DNA of 64,000 nucleotides from JAACFF01 sp963807975 (lineage in GTDB: Bacteria > Chloroflexota > Anaerolineae > Promineifilales > Promineifilaceae), in NCBI GenBank assembly GCA_963807975.1, contig CAWEDV010000001.1:1860001-1924000 (forward strand). The letters run 5' to 3'. Shown here one piece after another: positions 15,973 to 23,638 of this stretch (its first letter is position 1; each line of letters begins with the position of its first letter). The notes beneath the pieces were generated by a model. The model had not been told where the DNA came from and did no database searches. It saw nothing but the letters and a program-made list of their open reading frames with translations. The translations under genes were made by a program, and so were the position numbers.

Positions 15973-18018
15973 ATGGTTATGACGATCGCCATCAAAGCAC
16001 CAACATCCACTACTCATATCCTGGTTGTCGACGATGAACCAGAAATCGCTGAGTCTTTGTCCGGCTTTCTGTATAAGAAAGAAGGGTATCTTGTCGATGT
16101 CGTCAGTGACGGCCGTGAAGCAATTAGATTCTTGCAAGCCACGGTGGGCAGTGATACGGAAATCGACCTGGTGCTGCTGGACATGCGCATGCCCGTGATG
16201 TCTGGTTTAGAGGTACTGGACTGGATTAGAAACCATCCAGACCTACAGTATACAAGAGTGGTTTTGTTAACGGCCGCCGCGGGAAGCCAGGAAAAGGTTG
16301 AAGCGTTGTCGGCCGGCGCTGATGATTACATTACAAAACCGTACTATATGCAGGAACTGTTGGCGCGAATCAAGACCATCTTGCGCACGCAGCAGCTTGA
16401 AAAACAGCTTCAACAGCAGAGTCAACAGCTGGCAGCGTTGAACAATGTAAGCAAAACGGTGGCCGCTTCCTTAGAAGTAAGCGAGGTGCTGGCGGCCGCG
16501 GTAAGTGGTGTGTATGAGATATTGAGAGTGGAGTTATCCTCGGTGCTGATGCTCGACAGCGGCCGTTTGCGCTGCCAGCATATTAGCCATCGCGGCAGCC
16601 ATTATGATATCGAGGATCATCCTGTGCTGGCCCCAGGACAGGGGGTTATCGGCAAAGCATTTCAAGAGCAAAAGCCGGCATTGCTCAATCATCCCCAATC
16701 AGACCCTCGTTTTGACACCACAGCAGACGCACCCTTTAGATTCGAGGTGAGGTGCATGATCGTCACCCCACTGCTCGTTCGCGGGCGTCCCGTGGGTGTA
16801 CTAACCGCCTACAACAAACATGAAAATCTATTCTCCGACGTCGATCTCGATCTATTCGCCTCGTTAGGAAGCTCCATCAGTGAAGCAATCGAGAACGCCT
16901 GGCTCTTCAACCGTATTCGACTGAGACAGCGAGAACTATTAGAAAGTCGCAACACATTACAAGCCTTGATTGATGGAATCCCCCATCCTATATACACCAT
17001 CAATGATGAATGGTGCCTGGTAGCTATCAACAAGAGCAAGACCGATGATTTATCGGCAACCCAAGATGCTTTGGTAGGACAAGTTTGTTTTCGAGCATTT
17101 TACGATCGGGAGGAGCCATGCGACCACTGTCTCGTTTCCGAAACGATGCGCGGAGAACAGGCGCGTAATTGGACGGTGCGCTGGATAGGGGCGGATCATT
17201 TACCTCGCGAATGGGAAATAGACGCCTATCCCATTCCCGGCAGCCAGGCCAGTTCGGCGCGGGTTGTGGTCGTTTGGCAGGATCGAACAGACGAGCGACG
17301 TTTGGAAAACTCGCTCATGCAGGCCGGGAAATTAGCAGCCATCGGTCAATTGGCAGCCGGTGTGGCCCATGAGATCAACAATCCACTAACCGTCGTAAAC
17401 GCCAATGCCCAAATGCTAAAGATGGTCATGCCTGAAGAGGATGAGAATTTCGAGGCCGTTGATTTGATCGCCCAGGCTGGCGATCGCGCGACAAAGGTTG
17501 TTCGTGGTTTGCTCGACTTCGCCCGACAGGAGCATTATTCGTTTACCCCTGGAGATGTCAACGCCTCAGTAGATGCCGCACTGGATCTGATTCGCTACCA
17601 ATTGACATCAGCCGGCATCGAAGTGAATCGCCAGTTAATTGAAAGCCCACCGCTGGTTGTGGCCAGTTGGGAACATATGAAAAGTGTCTGGCTTAATCTC
17701 ATCCTCAATGCGCGAGATGCATTACATGATGAGGTGGGCGAACGACGAATCGAGATTTCGACACGCATGGGCGACGACAATGATCAGATTCAGATCTTGT
17801 TTCATGACAATGGTAAAGGGATGTCCGCCGCAGAAACTGCCCATATATTTGAACCGTTTTACACGACAAAAGAACCGGGAAAAGGGACCGGCCTAGGACT
17901 GGCTACCTGTCACCGGATCATCGAACAGCATGGAGGGGAGATCAATGTTGTGAGTGTCCCCACTGAAGGCACAACCTTCATCGTACGCCTTCCGGTTGTG
18001 CATCGAGCATTGACTTAA
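15973..18018 (+). CDS. multidomain sensor histidine kinase (receiver-GAF-PAS-HisKA-HATPase)
   Basis: This 681-residue soluble kinase starts with a receiver domain (VVDDEPE near residue 16; phosphoacceptor in VLLDMRMPVMSG; Lys in DYITKPY). A short Gln-rich coil, a GAF domain (about 150-310) and a PAS domain (about 325-450) with several cysteines follow. The HisKA box is GVAHEINNPLTVV with the phosphorylated His near residue 466. The HATPase has N- and G-boxes ending in GKGTGLGLATC. No membrane span is seen, so the signal is cytoplasmic. The N-terminal receiver suggests it is itself an intermediate in a phosphorelay. It lies between the response regulator and the PucR-like gene. Confidence 0.92.
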   Translation: MVMTIAIKAPTSTTHILVVDDEPEIAESLSGFLYKKEGYLVDVVSDGREAIRFLQATVGSDTEIDLVLLDMRMPVMSGLEVLDWIRNHPDLQYTRVVLLTAAAGSQEKVEALSAGADDYITKPYYMQELLARIKTILRTQQLEKQLQQQSQQLAALNNVSKTVAASLEVSEVLAAAVSGVYEILRVELSSVLMLDSGRLRCQHISHRGSHYDIEDHPVLAPGQGVIGKAFQEQKPALLNHPQSDPRFDTTADAPFRFEVRCMIVTPLLVRGRPVGVLTAYNKHENLFSDVDLDLFASLGSSISEAIENAWLFNRIRLRQRELLESRNTLQALIDGIPHPIYTINDEWCLVAINKSKTDDLSATQDALVGQVCFRAFYDREEPCDHCLVSETMRGEQARNWTVRWIGADHLPREWEIDAYPIPGSQASSARVVVVWQDRTDERRLENSLMQAGKLAAIGQLAAGVAHEINNPLTVVNANAQMLKMVMPEEDENFEAVDLIAQAGDRATKVVRGLLDFARQEHYSFTPGDVNASVDAALDLIRYQLTSAGIEVNRQLIESPPLVVASWEHMKSVWLNLILNARDALHDEVGERRIEISTRMGDDNDQIQILFHDNGKGMSAAETAHIFEPFYTTKEPGKGTGLGLATCHRIIEQHGGEINVVSVPTEGTTFIVRLPVVHRALT

Positions 18019-18024
18019 ATTGTT

Positions 18025-19677
18025 ATGAATTCCACTCAATCAGACGAAGTCATTCTAGGCGATATCCTGCGGCTTGCCTTACCCTTGAAGACCACTGTCG
18101 TCGGCGGAGCCAGTGAAGCAAGACGCCCCATTCGATGGGTCACCTTGTTAACTTCGTGGGTCAATCTTAGTGAGCAAGTCAAAGAGAGAGATCTAGTTAT
18201 TATCCCGCTGCATTTACAGGAGCAGCTCACCGTTGCCGATTTCAGCGCCCGCTTGACAACATTGGCCCAGTTGTCGATTTCAGCAGCGATAGTCTTTCGC
18301 AATGTACCATCAAGCGTTGCTAAAAGCGCCGGACAGTCCAATTTACCGCTGATTATTACCCCGCCGGAATCATCGGTGCGTGAAACTCACCGGGCAATTG
18401 CGGAACTGTTGGTAGACCGCCAGCAGGCAACCAGCGAGCGAGCGATGCAGCTCTACCGTCGGCTGTCTGAAATGTCCCGCGAAGGGCGCGGCCTGCAGGC
18501 AATGACCGATGTAATGTCCAATCTAAGCGGAAAGATCGTTATTGTGCAGGACAAACGACTAGAGATTAGAGCCGAAAGCTGGCCCAGTGATGCAGCAGTA
18601 GATAAGGAAAAATTGCGCCATGCGGTCCGCCAACGGGAACAATTGCCGGCCGTGCTGCTCAACAGAAAGGCTGCAGCAAGGGCCAGACAAAGTTTCTGGC
18701 AGCAAATATTACCAGTAGAAAATATGGGGCGCCTGATCAGCCCCATCGTTTCCGGCGATCGCGCCAGAGGCTATCTCTCAGTCATTGGTTCTGCCGGCAG
18801 TCTTGATCTGTTGGATAGTCTGACCGTAGAACATGGCGCGGCTGCATGCGCCTTGGAGATGGCTAAAGTGAAGGCGGTCAGTGAAGCCAGAAAATCTTTG
18901 CGTGGTGATTTTCTGGAAGGTTTGCTGGCGGGCACGCTGCCCGATCAAGAAATTGAGCGCCTGGCGGGAAGGCTTGATCATGACACACGCCAGCCCCACG
19001 CTATCCTCGCCCTTTCTTGGATGGGTGAGAATCAGCCCTCATTAAGGCGCTTGGAAACAACTGTCAACTGGTTGATTACCAATCACACCCGCGCCGCCTT
19101 AATCCATGATTATGGTGGCCAATATCTATGTGTTTTTCAGTCTCTGAAAGCGCCTGACATTCTCGAGGCAGCGTATGATCTGACACGTCGCCTGACAGAA
19201 CAGATCGAGGTTGAATTCCCAGATGCAAACCTGATTGGGGGCATGAGCGGCCCTGCACAGACGCTTGCCGATTGGCCTCGAGTTTATCGCGAGGCAGTTC
19301 AAGCCAAAGATGTTGGAGAGCGCCTTGGCCTAAGCCGCCAGGTCGTGGAATTCAACAGTCTGGGCGTTTATCAACTGTTGTGTGAATTGGAAGATATCCC
19401 CCTGGTTCAAGGTTTTGCCGGCCAGATTATTGGCCCATTGGTAACCTATGATCGGGATCATAGAGGAAGCCTCGTTCAAACGCTTGAGGCATATTTCAAC
19501 CATCATGGCAATATCAGCCAGACCGCTGAGTCCCTCTTTGTACACCGCAACACATTACTCTACCGCATGGACCGCATCCAAGAACTGACTGAACAGGACC
19601 TGAACAATGCTGATATGCGCCTGGCTTTGCATCTATCATTGAAACTGTGGCAGTTGCGAATGCAAGAACTAGAATAG
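18025..19677 (+). CDS. PucR/CdaR-family transcriptional regulator
   Basis: This 550-residue protein has an N-terminal PucR domain (about residues 10-130), a central GGDEF-like/GAF-like region, and a C-terminal PucR-type helix-turn-helix (ETLEAYFNHHGNISQTAESL, then VHRNTLLYRMDRIQELT near residue 515). Family members activate purine or sugar-acid catabolic genes in response to metabolites. It begins 7 bases after the kinase stop codon and has no clear ribosome binding site. It is the last gene before the branched-chain amino acid operon, but I see nothing that makes it the regulator of that operon. Confidence 0.86.
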   Translation: MNSTQSDEVILGDILRLALPLKTTVVGGASEARRPIRWVTLLTSWVNLSEQVKERDLVIIPLHLQEQLTVADFSARLTTLAQLSISAAIVFRNVPSSVAKSAGQSNLPLIITPPESSVRETHRAIAELLVDRQQATSERAMQLYRRLSEMSREGRGLQAMTDVMSNLSGKIVIVQDKRLEIRAESWPSDAAVDKEKLRHAVRQREQLPAVLLNRKAAARARQSFWQQILPVENMGRLISPIVSGDRARGYLSVIGSAGSLDLLDSLTVEHGAAACALEMAKVKAVSEARKSLRGDFLEGLLAGTLPDQEIERLAGRLDHDTRQPHAILALSWMGENQPSLRRLETTVNWLITNHTRAALIHDYGGQYLCVFQSLKAPDILEAAYDLTRRLTEQIEVEFPDANLIGGMSGPAQTLADWPRVYREAVQAKDVGERLGLSRQVVEFNSLGVYQLLCELEDIPLVQGFAGQIIGPLVTYDRDHRGSLVQTLEAYFNHHGNISQTAESLFVHRNTLLYRMDRIQELTEQDLNNADMRLALHLSLKLWQLRMQELE

Positions 19678-19845
19678 ATAAAATCAAAGCAGAATCCATC
19701 CGGCAGCAACTGATTTGTATATTTTTAACAAGAACCAACAGCTCGGATTCTAACAAGTTAACCGTAGAAATCTTCTACTGTTCCCGTATATAATTTCCGT
19801 AGGCTTGCGCTGTAATGCGCGGTTCAGTGGGAAATAGTGGGAACT

Positions 19846-19875
19846 AAAAAGGGCGACTTTCAAGTCGCCCTTTTT
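19846..19875 (+). terminator. strong intrinsic terminator, possibly ending a short RNA
   Basis: GGGCGACTT pairs with AAGTCGCCC across a 2-base spacer (tetraloop-like), flanked by five A and five T. It lies 170 bases after the PucR-like gene. A TATAAT box at 19790-19795 and a GCGC/GCGC mini-hairpin at 19808-19821 raise the possibility of an independent ~75-base transcript. Two 10-base repeats GTGGGAAATA and GTGGGAACTA directly precede it. Confidence 0.75.
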
Positions 19876-19902
19876 GGCGTCTAGGGAACAGAATCAGAAC
19901 TT

Positions 19903-19936
19903 GATTGTGCACATCTCACAGTTTCTGTGTACAATC
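19903..19936. promoter_or_regulatory. imperfect palindrome upstream of the ilv promoter
   Basis: GATTGTGCACA (19903-19913) and TGTGTACAATC (19926-19936) form an inverted repeat with 10 of 11 matches and a 12-base spacer. It lies 40-75 bases upstream of the ilv -10 box, a position suited to an activator or repressor. The cognate protein is not evident. Confidence 0.4.
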
Positions 19937-19953
19937 ATGGTGCAATTTACATG

Positions 19954-19982
19954 TGGCTTGTGATATCTTGAGCAACTATACT
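19954..19982 (+). promoter_or_regulatory. promoter of the ilv-leu operon leader
   Basis: TATACT (19977-19982) is preceded at 17 bases by a weak -35 TGGCTT (19954-19959). Transcription from about 19989 would give a leader of about 180 bases up to the attenuator terminator, a typical length for amino acid attenuators. Confidence 0.5.
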
Positions 19983-20023
19983 ACGAACCACTTAAGAACT
20001 TTGAGCATAGTGAGATTGCTTGG

Positions 20024-20110
20024 ATGATTTTTACAAACAAAAGCCTCGTCCTTATTAGCATTATTAGCCTCGTCCTTATTGTAGATAAGGACGTGACGAA
20101 TGTTGGGTAA
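20024..20110 (+). CDS. ilv-leu operon leader peptide (28 aa, Leu/Val/Ile-rich)
   Basis: An ATG at 20024 opens a 28-codon frame ending at TAA 20108-20110. Fourteen of 28 residues are Ile, Leu or Val, and residues 8-20 read LVLISIISLVLIV (11 of 13). This composition, directly upstream of a hairpin, an intrinsic terminator and ilvB, is the classic signature of ribosome-mediated attenuation: scarcity of charged Leu, Val or Ile tRNA stalls the ribosome on these codons. The start has only a weak GTGAG-like site. The final GTT GGG codons are also the 5' arm of the proposed antiterminator. Homology searches usually miss such peptides. Confidence 0.8.
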   Translation: MIFTNKSLVLISIISLVLIVDKDVTNVG

Positions 20111-20171
20111 GCGAAGAGTGTAGCAGTTAAGTACAGTGACCGAGAAACCGCCCAACAGGGCGGTTTTTTTT
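20071..20171 (+). promoter_or_regulatory. transcription attenuator of the ilv-leu operon
   Basis: Three pairings are visible. The 1:2 hairpin is CGTCCTTAT with ATAAGGACG (20071-20079/20085-20093), inside the leader peptide codons. The antiterminator pairs TGTTGGG (20101-20107) with CCCAACA (20151-20157). The terminator is AACCGCCC with GGGCGGTT (20146-20153/20158-20165). Antiterminator and terminator share 20151-20157 and exclude each other. A ribosome reaching the stop codon at 20108 would mask 20101-20107 and favour termination; a stalled ribosome would leave it free. Confidence 0.72.
20146..20171 (+). terminator. attenuator terminator hairpin
   Basis: An 8-bp stem AACCGCCC/GGGCGGTT with loop AACA is followed by a run of eight T interrupted only after the stem. 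It lies 80 bases before the ilvB start codon. Confidence 0.88.
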
Positions 20172-20250
20172 GTTTTTAACCTCATTATTTATGGGTTAAG
20201 AATTGATACAGACTTATCGCTTTCGTTAATAGTAGGAGAAAAACGGACTT

Positions 20251-21966
20251 ATGAGTGAGATGAAGACTGGAGGACAAATCATTTGGGAAAGTCTGATGCA
20301 CGAAGGGGTAGACGTTGTGTTTGGCATCACCGGAGGGGCAATCCTGCCCACCTATGATGATCTAAGCAAGTACAATTATCCCATTCATGCCGTCGTGACT
20401 ACGCACGAACAAGGGGCCGCCCATATGGCTGATGGCTATGCGCGGGCCACCGGCAAGGTGGGCGTTACCATTTGCACATCGGGACCTGGTGCGACCAATC
20501 TAATTACTGGATTGGCCACAGCCTATATGGATTCCACGCCTGTGGTGGCCATAACAGGACAGGTTCCTACTAGTCTGCTGGGCCGGGATGGCTTTCAGGA
20601 GTCAGATGTATTTGGCATTAGTATGCCAGTGACAAAGCACAATTACTTGATCACCGACATCAAAGATCTGCCGATGGCCCTAAAAGAGGCCTTTTACATC
20701 GCCCGAACAGGCCGGCCTGGACCCGTGTTGATCGATATCTGTAAAGATGTCCAACAGGCCAGCATGGAATGGGAGTATCCGACAGAGATCAACCTGCCGG
20801 GATATGCTCCCAATCTCAATGCGCCAGACGAAGCCTCCGTAGCACGGGCTGTACGTCTGCTGAATGAAGCGGAAAGACCGCTTATCGTAGCAGGACAAGG
20901 CGTATCAATCGCCAACGCCGAAGGTGAGCTTAGACGATTAGCAGAAGTTGCCAACATTCCGGTAGCGACAAGCCTCCTGGGCATCGGAACATTCCCCGCC
21001 ACGCATCCGCTCTCCGTTAGTTGGGGTGGAATGCATGGTGCCGCGCACACGAATTTTGCAATGCAGGAATGTGATGTCATGATAGCCATTGGCGCTAGGT
21101 TGGACGATAGATTGACCGGCGCTTTCGCAACTTTTGCTCCCAAAGCAAAGATCATTCATGTTGATCTCGATCCTGCGGAAATGGGCAAGAATCTGACCAT
21201 CGACACCCCCGTGGTTGGCGATGCCCTTCTCACCCTGCGCGCAATGCTGCCCATGATCCAAGCCAATGAACACCCAACTTGGTTGGCTCAGATTGATGAA
21301 TGGAAATCGGAAAGCAGCGAAAGAGATATCCTTGCTCAAGAAATCGACGACCTTGTTGCCCCGCAGGTCATGCGCGAGTTGTGGCACGCGACCAATGAGG
21401 GAGACTGCACGGTGGTTTCTGATGTTGGCCAGCACCAAATGTGGGAGGCTCAATATTTCTTGCATACAAAAAAGCGCAGCTTGTTGACCTCGGGCGGCTT
21501 GGGCACCATGGGTTACGCGCTGCCTGCAGCAATCGGAGCGCAGATTGGGCGACCGGAAGAAGAAATATGGGTCGTAGCCGGTGATGGTGGTTTTCAAATG
21601 ACGATGCCTGAACTGTCAACTGTTGTGCAAGAAAGACTACCGATCAAGATAGCGTTGATTAACAATGGTTATCTAGGTATGGTTCGCCAATGGCAAGATA
21701 TTTTCTACAACAAACGCTATTCTGGCACGCCGCTCTTTAACCCTGATTTTGTCAAAGTGGCTGAGGCGTATGGGATACCAGGACGAGCTATAACAAGCAA
21801 GGAAGAGGTTTTTCAAGCGATCAAAGAAGCACAAGCGACCGATGGACCATTTTTACTTGACTTCCAGGTTGATGAGCTCACCAATGTATTCCCAATGGTT
21901 GCCGCCGGTGGCAGCAATGTGGATATGATTCGCCGCCCATTGCCCACTACGGAGGTAGACAACTAA
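20251..21966 (+). CDS. ilvB: acetolactate synthase large subunit
   Basis: IlvB condenses two pyruvates to 2-acetolactate, or pyruvate with 2-oxobutyrate to acetohydroxybutyrate, using thiamine diphosphate and FAD. The 571-residue chain has the N-terminal pyrimidine-binding domain with HEQGAAHMADGYARATGK (catalytic Glu), a central FAD-binding domain, and the C-terminal diphosphate motif GDGGFQMTM ending in INN. Length is normal. The start ATG follows AGGAG by about 12 bases. It is the first structural gene behind the attenuator and overlaps ilvN by one base, fitting the obligate catalytic/regulatory subunit pair. Confidence 0.96.
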   Translation: MSEMKTGGQIIWESLMHEGVDVVFGITGGAILPTYDDLSKYNYPIHAVVTTHEQGAAHMADGYARATGKVGVTICTSGPGATNLITGLATAYMDSTPVVAITGQVPTSLLGRDGFQESDVFGISMPVTKHNYLITDIKDLPMALKEAFYIARTGRPGPVLIDICKDVQQASMEWEYPTEINLPGYAPNLNAPDEASVARAVRLLNEAERPLIVAGQGVSIANAEGELRRLAEVANIPVATSLLGIGTFPATHPLSVSWGGMHGAAHTNFAMQECDVMIAIGARLDDRLTGAFATFAPKAKIIHVDLDPAEMGKNLTIDTPVVGDALLTLRAMLPMIQANEHPTWLAQIDEWKSESSERDILAQEIDDLVAPQVMRELWHATNEGDCTVVSDVGQHQMWEAQYFLHTKKRSLLTSGGLGTMGYALPAAIGAQIGRPEEEIWVVAGDGGFQMTMPELSTVVQERLPIKIALINNGYLGMVRQWQDIFYNKRYSGTPLFNPDFVKVAEAYGIPGRAITSKEEVFQAIKEAQATDGPFLLDFQVDELTNVFPMVAAGGSNVDMIRRPLPTTEVDN

Positions 21967-22511
21967 TGACAACAAAAAACATCAGACGCCACACTATGAT
22001 CGCCTGGGTGGAAGATAAACCAGGTGTCCTAAACCGAGTTTCCGGGCTGTTTGGCCGGCGTAATTTTAATATTGAAAGTCTAACGGTTGGTCATACTGAG
22101 AAGCCAGGGGTCAGCCGCATGACCTTTGTCGTCAGAGGAACGGAAAGGGATACTCAACAAGTGCGTATGCAGCTCTACAAGTTGATCAACGTCCTGGAAG
22201 TTCAAGATCTGACTCATGAACCACATGTTGAGTATGAGATGGCGCTGGTCAGAGTGCAGGCGGACAGCCATACGCGCGGCGAGATCATGCAGTTGGTCAC
22301 GATCTACAGAGCCAATATTGTAGATGTTGATATAGATTCGGTCATCATTCGCATCGTGGCCAAAGAAGACCGGGTGGACGCTCTACTGCGGCTGCTGGAA
22401 CAGTTTGGCATCGAAGAAATGGTTCGTACCGGACGCGTGGCCATGGTACGCGGCAGCGCAAAAGTAGATAAAAGCGAGATGGTTGCTGTTGGAAACGGAC
22501 ATCCTGTTTGA
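21966..22511 (+). CDS. ilvN: acetolactate synthase small (regulatory) subunit
   Basis: This 181-residue subunit confers valine feedback inhibition and stabilises IlvB. The N-terminal ACT domain begins at about residue 8 (MIAWVEDKPGVLNRVSGLFG, then RRNFNIESLTVG), followed by a second ACT-like C-terminal domain. The start codon overlaps the ilvB stop (TAATG), ensuring coupled translation. An inverted repeat of 11 bp lies in the 70-base gap to ilvC. Confidence 0.95.
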   Translation: MTTKNIRRHTMIAWVEDKPGVLNRVSGLFGRRNFNIESLTVGHTEKPGVSRMTFVVRGTERDTQQVRMQLYKLINVLEVQDLTHEPHVEYEMALVRVQADSHTRGEIMQLVTIYRANIVDVDIDSVIIRIVAKEDRVDALLRLLEQFGIEEMVRTGRVAMVRGSAKVDKSEMVAVGNGHPV

Positions 22512-22532
22512 GAAAATTAGCATTGTGAAAAA

Positions 22533-22558
22533 GAGGGTTAATGACAACATTAACCCTC
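22533..22558 (+). promoter_or_regulatory. perfect 11-bp intra-operon hairpin between ilvN and ilvC
   Basis: GAGGGTTAATG and CATTAACCCTC pair perfectly around the loop ACAA, followed after two bases by CATTTTT. The weak T-run makes it a partial terminator or an mRNA processing and stability element that could set different amounts of ilvBN and downstream products. Confidence 0.6.
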
Positions 22559-22581
22559 CTCATTTTTAAGGGAGAATTATT

Positions 22582-23586
22582 TTGGCAAATATTTACTACG
22601 ATCAAGATGCAAATCTTGATCTGCTTCAAGGAAAGAAAATCGCCATTGTTGGATATGGCAGCCAGGGACATGCCCATGCACTTAATTTACAGGACTCCGG
22701 CATGGATGTGCGCGTTGGGCTCTATGAAGGCAGCCCATCGTGGGCAAAGGCAGAAGCGGAAGGGCTAACAGTCAAGAAGACCTCCGAAGCATGTGCCGAG
22801 TCAGACATCATCATGATCCTGGCCCCAGATACCAAACAAGCGGCTATATATCGTGAATCCGTTGCCCCGCACCTGGCTCCGGGCAAGACCTTGATGTTTG
22901 GTCATGGCTTCAATATTCGTTATGGCCAGATCATTCCGCCTACCTTTGTGGACGTGAGCATGATCGCCCCTAAAGCGCCGGGACACCGCGTGCGCGAGGT
23001 CTTTGTTGAAGGCGTTGGTGTGCCTGGTCTTTTGGCTGTTCACCAAAATCCCAGTGGGCAGGCCTTTGAGCTGGCTCTGGCTTATGCCAAAGGCATTGGC
23101 TGTACGAGAGCGGGAACGCTGGAAACCACCTTTACTGAAGAAACAGAAACAGATCTTTTTGGCGAACAAGCAGTGCTCTGCGGTGGGGTAAGCGCTCTGG
23201 TTGAAGCCGGGTTCAATACCTTGGTAGAAGCTGGTTACCAGCCGGAAATTGCCTACTTTGAATGCCTGCATGAGCTAAAACTGATCGTGGATCTTATGTA
23301 CCAGGGTGGCTTGAGCTATATGCGCTATAGTGTCAGCGACACGGCCGAACATGGCGACTACACCGCCGGTCCGAAGATCGTCACCGACGAGACCAAGCAG
23401 GCGATGAAACAGATCTTGGCTGATATCCAATCAGGTGCCTATGCTGAAGGTTGGATCGACGAAAATGCGGAAGGACGTCCATGGTTCAACCAGCGCCGGT
23501 CTGATGCGCGCCACACGAAGATCGAGGATGTGGGCAAAGATCTACGCGGCATGATGCCCTGGCTAGATTCCAAGACGGTTGAGTAA
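22582..23586 (+). CDS. ilvC: ketol-acid reductoisomerase (class I)
   Basis: IlvC isomerises and reduces acetolactate to 2,3-dihydroxyisovalerate (and the isoleucine analogue) with Mg2+ and NAD(P)H. The Rossmann motif GYGSQGHAHALNL is near residues 24-36, and the metal-binding knotted domain contains EETETDLFGEQ and LYF-type ECLHELKLI segments. The 334-residue length fits the short class I enzyme. The start is TTG at 22582 with GGGAG about 8 bases upstream; there is no better ATG. It follows ilvN in the operon. Confidence 0.95.
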   Translation: MANIYYDQDANLDLLQGKKIAIVGYGSQGHAHALNLQDSGMDVRVGLYEGSPSWAKAEAEGLTVKKTSEACAESDIIMILAPDTKQAAIYRESVAPHLAPGKTLMFGHGFNIRYGQIIPPTFVDVSMIAPKAPGHRVREVFVEGVGVPGLLAVHQNPSGQAFELALAYAKGIGCTRAGTLETTFTEETETDLFGEQAVLCGGVSALVEAGFNTLVEAGYQPEIAYFECLHELKLIVDLMYQGGLSYMRYSVSDTAEHGDYTAGPKIVTDETKQAMKQILADIQSGAYAEGWIDENAEGRPWFNQRRSDARHTKIEDVGKDLRGMMPWLDSKTVE

Positions 23587-23638
23587 TTGAATTGGGCAGA
23601 TTTACTGCGTATTCTGTATCCAAAAACTGGAGAGAAAG

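Noticed and set aside
19831..19850. MraZ operator
   Set aside because: Two GTGGGAA repeats fit the spacing, but no mraZ or dcw cluster is present, so it is only noted in the small-RNA finding.
20938..21597. 219-codon minus-strand open frame inside ilvB
   Set aside because: ilvB is unambiguous here, and the antisense frame lacks start signals and family motifs.
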